Below are positions 32,349 to 35,505 of a stretch of 35,505 nucleotides of DNA, piece after piece (within the stretch, counting starts at the first letter, position 1; every line of letters starts with the position of its first letter). The notes below the pieces were generated by a model. That model was not told the DNA's origin. It saw nothing but the letters and a program-made list of their open reading frames with translations, and did no database searches. The DNA comes from Candidatus Woesebacteria bacterium RIFCSPLOWO2_01_FULL_39_10 (GTDB lineage Bacteria > Patescibacteriota > Microgenomatia > UBA8517), in contig MGHC01000011.1 in assembly GCA_001793015.1 (NCBI GenBank), forward strand, positions 18,604-54,108, written 5' to 3'. The position numbers were made by a program, and so were the translations under genes.

Positions 32349-32357
32349 GTTTATGAA

Positions 32358-32386
32358 AGTATATTGTCAAAAGTGAAAATTTTCAA
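32358..32386 (-). promoter_or_regulatory. promoter of the carbonic-anhydrase-like gene (near-leaderless)
   Basis: On the minus strand TTGAAA (32386-32381), 17 nt, TATACT (32363-32358). The predicted start at about 32351 is 3 nt before the ATG at 32348. Confidence 0.7.
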
Positions 32387-32403
32387 GGAAATTAATTACC
32401 TAC

Positions 32404-32425
32404 GACTTATCTATCTGTATAAGTC
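32404..32425 (-). other. hairpin at the end of the unknown gene
   Basis: GACTTAT (32404-32410) and ATAAGTC (32419-32425) form a 7-bp stem over the stop codon of the minus-strand gene. No T run follows on the minus strand, so it is a weak terminator at best. Confidence 0.3.
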
Positions 32426-32830
32426 AGAATCTATCATGAAAGGAGCTGCCGATCCGTGTCTGTGAGGTTCTGGGATTACAAAAGAGGTTCCGAATTGTTT
32501 ATTAAGATCTTGAACTTCTTCTCTTGCTGCAACTATTAATCCAGACTGAGCTTCATATGTTTGATATCCTTGTGTGAACATCCAACCGCACGCCAAGTGT
32601 CCTTCAAGAACTCCTCCTTTACCCTCGCGTTTAGAAACGTAGGGTAGTAAAAAACCGTTTAGGTGAAGCTTGACAACTCCACCAACAAGACGCCAGGCAG
32701 CTCTAGATTGAATGAGCGGGTCGCCGCAAGCAACAGCAGTCTCGTTAATTCTATTAAGATGTCTATAGTCGATCTGCTTCTCTTCCTTGGCAATAAATCG
32801 ATATAGTTGTTCTTCTGTTTCGATTCCCAT
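32411..32830 (-). CDS. hypothetical protein
   Basis: 139 residues, soluble, with no signal peptide or membrane helix. A helical N-terminal half (TEEQLYRFIAKEEKQ) is followed by LEGHLACGWMFTQGYQTYEAQ and a PEPHRHGSAAPF segment near the C-terminus with two His. I do not recognise the family. It has a -10-like hexamer and an inverted repeat immediately upstream and is divergent from the ATP synthase operon. Confidence 0.6.
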   Translation of the reverse strand: MGIETEEQLYRFIAKEEKQIDYRHLNRINETAVACGDPLIQSRAAWRLVGGVVKLHLNGFLLPYVSKREGKGGVLEGHLACGWMFTQGYQTYEAQSGLIVAAREEVQDLNKQFGTSFVIPEPHRHGSAAPFMIDSDLYR

Positions 32831-32836
32831 AAAAAA

Positions 32837-32857
32837 ACCTATAGATTGTCCATAGGT
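32837..32857 (-). promoter_or_regulatory. inverted repeat overlapping the promoter of the unknown gene (possible operator)
   Basis: ACCTAT (32837-32842) and ATAGGT (32852-32857) are perfect arms 9 nt apart. The left arm includes the minus-strand -10 TATAGG (32843-32838), whose predicted start is 1 nt before the ATG at 32830. A repressor dimer bound here would block transcription. Confidence 0.4.
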
Positions 32858-32927
32858 AAGGCGTTATTCTAACACCTTGAGTCTCAAACTTCAACAACTT
32901 TAAAGTAAAAGAATTTTGGTTTTTATA

Positions 32928-32956
32928 TTGACTATTTTAAGAGATGAAGTTAAAAT
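32928..32956 (+). promoter_or_regulatory. promoter of the ATP synthase operon
   Basis: TTGACT (32928-32933), 17 nt, TAAAAT (32951-32956). Predicted start near 32963, giving a leader of about 77 nt before atpB. Unlike many single genes here, this operon has a proper leader. Confidence 0.75.
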
Positions 32957-33039
32957 CAGTTGAAAAGTAGCAGGGTAATAATCTTACATTAAAAATCTCC
33001 TCCTATTTTTCTGATTTCAAAGAAAAATTACTAAATTTT

Positions 33040-33822
33040 ATGCATATTTCACTTGCGGCTGAGCCGCTTTTTCATTTGTACGGATTTACTGTCACAAATT
33101 CGCTTCTTGCTTCATTTATAACAAGCATTTTATTAATAATTATTGCAGTTTTAGTTTCTTCCAAGCTTAATAAGAAACCAGGTCGCTTCCAAACAATTGT
33201 TGAAGTAATTTTTATTTTTATTATCGACTTAGCAGAATCAGTTGGAGGCAAAAAGGCACGCGATTTTGTTCCTTTAGTTTTAACATTTTTCCTTTTCATT
33301 CTACTGTCGAATTGGTTAGGACTTCTTCCAGGATTCGGATCAATTGGTTTTAATGAGATTGAAGAAGGACACACTACTTTTGTGCCACTATTAAGAGGTG
33401 CAACTGCCGATCTTAACACAACTTTAGCTTTAGCTTTAATTTCTGTTTTTGCAATTCAATATTATGGTGTTGCAAAATTAAAACTTGGTTATTTTAAAAG
33501 GTTTTTGAATTTCTCAAACCCAATAAATTTTTTTGTAGGTATACTAGAATTAATATCGGATGTTGCAAAGGTCATATCGTTTTCCTTTAGGCTTTTTGGT
33601 AATATTTTTGCGGGAGAGGTTTTATTGGCAGTTATAACTAGCTTAGTGCCGATCATAGCTCCCTTGCCTTTTTTTGGACTCGAGATTTTTGTGGGTTTAA
33701 TTCAAGCTCTTGTATTTTCTATGTTAACATTAGTTTTCATCCAATTGGCAACCATTGAACATGGAGAGGCCCCCGGCCTAGATAGGCCTATGGCCAGGAA
33801 GGAGGTGGAACATGGGACCTGA
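33040..33822 (+). CDS. atpB: F1Fo ATP synthase subunit a
   Basis: A 260-residue membrane subunit that forms the proton half-channels next to the c-ring. The essential arginine is R184 in SFRLFGNIFAGE, and Q222 lies in the last-helix motif GLIQALVFSMLTLVF. The N-terminal loop is short, as in many bacteria without an atpI gene; no atpI is seen here. Its last codons overlap the atpE start, and contain AAGGAGGTGGA, the ribosome binding site of atpE. Confidence 0.93.
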   Translation: MHISLAAEPLFHLYGFTVTNSLLASFITSILLIIIAVLVSSKLNKKPGRFQTIVEVIFIFIIDLAESVGGKKARDFVPLVLTFFLFILLSNWLGLLPGFGSIGFNEIEEGHTTFVPLLRGATADLNTTLALALISVFAIQYYGVAKLKLGYFKRFLNFSNPINFFVGILELISDVAKVISFSFRLFGNIFAGEVLLAVITSLVPIIAPLPFFGLEIFVGLIQALVFSMLTLVFIQLATIEHGEAPGLDRPMARKEVEHGT

Positions 33823-34039
33823 AGAAACAAAAATGTTGGCGACAGCATTAGTTATGGCGGTTGGAACGATAGCGCCCGCACTCGGTATTGGAATTTTAGC
33901 AGGTAAGGCCCTTGAGGCTATAGGAAGAAATCCTGAAGCAGCATCAAAAATTCAGACAAACATGATTTTAGCAATTGCCTTTACGGAAGCAATAGCGATT
34001 TATGCACTAGTAGTTGCCTTAATTATTAAATTCGTTTAA
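33812..34039 (+). CDS. atpE: F1Fo ATP synthase subunit c
   Basis: A 75-residue two-helix proteolipid. Helix 1 has the Gly/Ala-rich GIGILAGKALEAIG segment and the RNPEA loop contacts gamma/epsilon; the ion-binding carboxylate is E59 in AFTEAIAIYALV. The Gln, Ser and Thr ligands that mark Na+-dependent c-rings are absent (Ile replaces Gln; Ala-Ile follow the Glu), so H+ coupling is predicted. A strong Shine-Dalgarno site (AAGGAGGTGGA) precedes it, fitting the high copy number of this subunit. Confidence 0.93.
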   Translation: MGPEETKMLATALVMAVGTIAPALGIGILAGKALEAIGRNPEAASKIQTNMILAIAFTEAIAIYALVVALIIKFV

Positions 34040-34062
34040 ATTCTTTTTTCGTCAGAGACAAT

Positions 34063-34536
34063 ATGGAAAGTTTAGGGTTAGATGTAAAAATACTATTAGC
34101 CCAAATTATTAATTTTGGGTTACTTCTTTTTATCCTGTCTAAGGTTTTGTATAAACCCGTGATTAAGTTGATTGATGAGAGGAATAAAAAACTGACTAAA
34201 GCAATTGAGGATAGTGCCGCAATTGAAAAGAAGTTAGAAAAAATCGAAGAATCTAAAAAAGATCTGCTCTCTCAAGCAAGACAAAATGCTAACAAGGAAC
34301 GCGAAGACCTAATAAAAATGGCACAAGAGGAAAGTCGAGTAATTATTGATAATGCCAAGAAGAAAGCGGAAAAAGAAATAGAGAAAGGTTTGACGATGCT
34401 GAAAACTGCAAAAGTTGAAGCAGAGAAAGAGCTGACTGACAAGTTTATGGAAAGAGTTATGGATAATCTTTTGAAAAAATTATCTCTTCAATCCAAAAAG
34501 AACGACTTTCCACTATTACGAAAAACTTTGAAATGA
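34063..34536 (+). CDS. atpF: F1Fo ATP synthase subunit b
   Basis: 157 residues: one N-terminal helix (about 8-28, in LAQIINFGLLLFILSKVLY) and a long charged coiled coil that acts as the peripheral stalk. KPVIKLIDERNKKLTKAIED marks the start of the stalk, as in other b subunits. Its stop overlaps the atpH start by ATGA. Confidence 0.9.
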   Translation: MESLGLDVKILLAQIINFGLLLFILSKVLYKPVIKLIDERNKKLTKAIEDSAAIEKKLEKIEESKKDLLSQARQNANKEREDLIKMAQEESRVIIDNAKKKAEKEIEKGLTMLKTAKVEAEKELTDKFMERVMDNLLKKLSLQSKKNDFPLLRKTLK

Positions 34537-34877
34537 AGGACAAAGAAAAAAAAATAGCAAAAGAAGTTGCAGAAGTAGTTATTGATTATTTGGAAAAAAA
34601 TGGTGTAGCAAGCGCACTTCCGATGGTTTTAGATCTTTTGCGAAAAAAGAGCGCGCAGAATTCTGTTTATATCTACACTCCCAGAGAACTTAAGAAAGAC
34701 GAGCGTTTAAGTTTGAAAAAAATGTTTACAAAATTAACAGACACGAATGTTGATAAATTCTCTTTTGTTAAAGACGAGAGTCTCTTGGACGGCGTAAAAA
34801 TTATGTATAAAGACAGAGTTTGGGATTTTAGTTTATCCGGACAGTTAAAAAGTTTGAAACAAAGTCAAAATGTCTAA
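34533..34877 (+). CDS. atpH: F1Fo ATP synthase subunit delta, short form
   Basis: 114 residues against about 175-180 in most bacteria. The C-terminal half is recognisable by DESLLDGVKIMYKDRVWDFS and GQLKSLK, the usual end of delta. The N-terminal six-helix bundle that binds the alpha subunit N-termini is reduced to about 45 residues with helical character. The position between atpF and atpA (ATGA overlap before, 8-nt overlap after) leaves little doubt about identity. Confidence 0.82.
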   Translation: MKDKEKKIAKEVAEVVIDYLEKNGVASALPMVLDLLRKKSAQNSVYIYTPRELKKDERLSLKKMFTKLTDTNVDKFSFVKDESLLDGVKIMYKDRVWDFSLSGQLKSLKQSQNV

Positions 34878-35505
34878 AATACGAGATGAAATTTTAAAAC
34901 AGATTGAGGATAGAGTCACTAAATTCAGTCCTGGTTTTGGATACTCCAACGTAGGGAAAATTACAAAGTTGGGTGACGGCGTTGTTGCATTAACCGGTTT
35001 ATCTGAAGCAAAGATGGGAGAAGTTTTGGAGTTTGAGAATGGTATAGAAGCTGTTGTATTGAATCTAAAAAAAGAAGAAGTCGGAGCGATTGTCTTTGGG
35101 GACTTTAAATTACTTCGAGAAGGGGATATCGCAAAATCAACAGGAAGAATTCTATCAGTAAAAGTAACCGAGGATTTTTTAGGACGGGTAATTGATCCAT
35201 TAGGGCGTGCAATTGATGGGAAAGGTGCGCTTTCTTATGCAAAAAGTAAAGAAATGCTAGTTGAGAAAATTGCTCCGGGAATACTTTTTAGAGAACCGGT
35301 TACGACGCCTCTTTCAACAGGAATTAAGGCAATTGACACAATGATTCCGATTGGCAGGGGGCAAAGAGAACTTATTATCGGAGACAGGTACACAGGCAAA
35401 ACCGCACTCGTAATCGATACTATTATAAATCAGTCAAAACTTAATAAACAAAAAACCTCGTCCAAAGGACGATCTAGTCCAAAGGACCATCAGCCTTTGG
35501 CTGAG
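34870..35505 (+). CDS. atpA: F1Fo ATP synthase subunit alpha (partial, runs off the window)
   Basis: The first 212 codons of AtpA. The N-terminal barrel (GKITKLGDGVVALTGL), DPLGRAIDGKG and the Walker A region GDRYTGKTALVIDTIINQ are all in place. Walker A has Tyr where almost all alpha subunits have Gln (GDRQTGKT). After INQSKLNKQK the frame enters a run of small palindromes (35458-35504) encoding TSSKGRSSPKDHQPLAE, where ordinary alpha subunits go straight to the next strand (CIYVAIGQK-like). The frame stays open to the edge. Start ATG overlaps the atpH stop by 8 nt. Confidence 0.9.
   Translation, partial: MSKIRDEILKQIEDRVTKFSPGFGYSNVGKITKLGDGVVALTGLSEAKMGEVLEFENGIEAVVLNLKKEEVGAIVFGDFKLLREGDIAKSTGRILSVKVTEDFLGRVIDPLGRAIDGKGALSYAKSKEMLVEKIAPGILFREPVTTPLSTGIKAIDTMIPIGRGQRELIIGDRYTGKTALVIDTIINQSKLNKQKTSSKGRSSPKDHQPLAE
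35458..35504. repeat. cluster of three short palindromes inside atpA
   Basis: TCGTCC-AAA-GGACGA (35458-35472), GTCC-AAA-GGAC (35477-35487) and TCAGCC-TTT-GGCTGA (35490-35504), all with 3-nt loops. GTCCAAAGGAC occurs twice. The cluster interrupts a highly conserved part of atpA and probably continues past the window edge. Confidence 0.75.

Noticed and set aside
33812-34039. Na+-type c-ring
   Set aside because: The Gln of helix 1 and the Ser/Thr after the carboxylate that bind Na+ are absent (Ile and Ala-Ile instead), so H+ coupling is more likely.

Overview
The window looks like a chromosomal segment of a Candidate Phyla Radiation (Patescibacteria) bacterium, most likely of the Microgenomates type. 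The evidence is indirect: AT-rich, tightly packed genes with many ATGA or TAAATG junctions; many large GT2 and GT-C glycosyltransferases; a very short ATP synthase delta subunit and a 120-residue carbonic-anhydrase-like protein; a lone REP-type transposase; and short palindromic repeats lying inside protein-coding genes. No rRNA, tRNA or universal marker is present to fix the taxonomy.

Layout. (1) 3-110: C-terminus of an unidentified gene. (2) 268-15804: a co-directional surface-glycan region. It opens with a 1544-residue protein joining a DPM1-like GT2, a membrane cellulose-synthase-like GT2, a Wzx/MATE-type flippase and a GT4 glycosyltransferase. Three paralogous membrane-tethered GT2 proteins follow, interleaved with an APH-like kinase, then a polysaccharide pyruvyltransferase, a QueC-like PP-loop enzyme, two GT-C membrane glycosyltransferases and a membrane-anchored TIM-barrel protein. 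A clear terminator closes the block at 15810-15841. (3) 16017-18852: a COG4091-like dehydrogenase with a SAF domain, then a secreted FnIII protein with a C-terminal LAATG sorting signal directly followed by its probable sortase. (4) 18903-22865: dTDP-L-rhamnose synthesis, rmlA-rmlB-rmlC-(small unknown)-rmlD. (5) 22868-24363: trmD and pgeF, divergent from one symmetric promoter. (6) 24442-27368: a MacA/MacB-type export system. (7) 27482-30500: a P1-type peptidase, a REP-associated tyrosine transposase flanked by mirrored palindromes, and a DPM1-GtrA fusion. (8) 30451-32830, minus strand: a zinc-ribbon protein, a GT-C/PIG-V-like membrane protein, a short beta-carbonic anhydrase homologue and an unknown protein. 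(9) 33040-35505: ATP synthase atpB-E-F-H-A, cut by the window edge.

How the parts fit. Rhamnose activation, lipid-linked sugar donors, polymerising and flipping enzymes, pyruvylation and a sortase together suggest one programme: building, exporting and decorating a cell-surface polysaccharide and attaching proteins to the envelope. The part most likely to be new is the fused synthase/flippase/GT4 protein with the downstream GT2 x3 / kinase / pyruvyltransferase / QueC-like PP-loop cassette.

Two themes run across the window. First, many stand-alone genes have a good -10 hexamer whose predicted transcription start falls 0-4 nt from the start codon, so leaderless mRNA seems common. Second, short palindromes and 7-mer tandem repeats sit inside or at the ends of coding genes (trmD, atpA, a GT-C gene, the peptidase gene). 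Two vestigial gene 3' ends (11204-11284 and 27392-27416) suggest loss of neighbouring paralogues. All functional calls are from reading the sequence; no database search was made.
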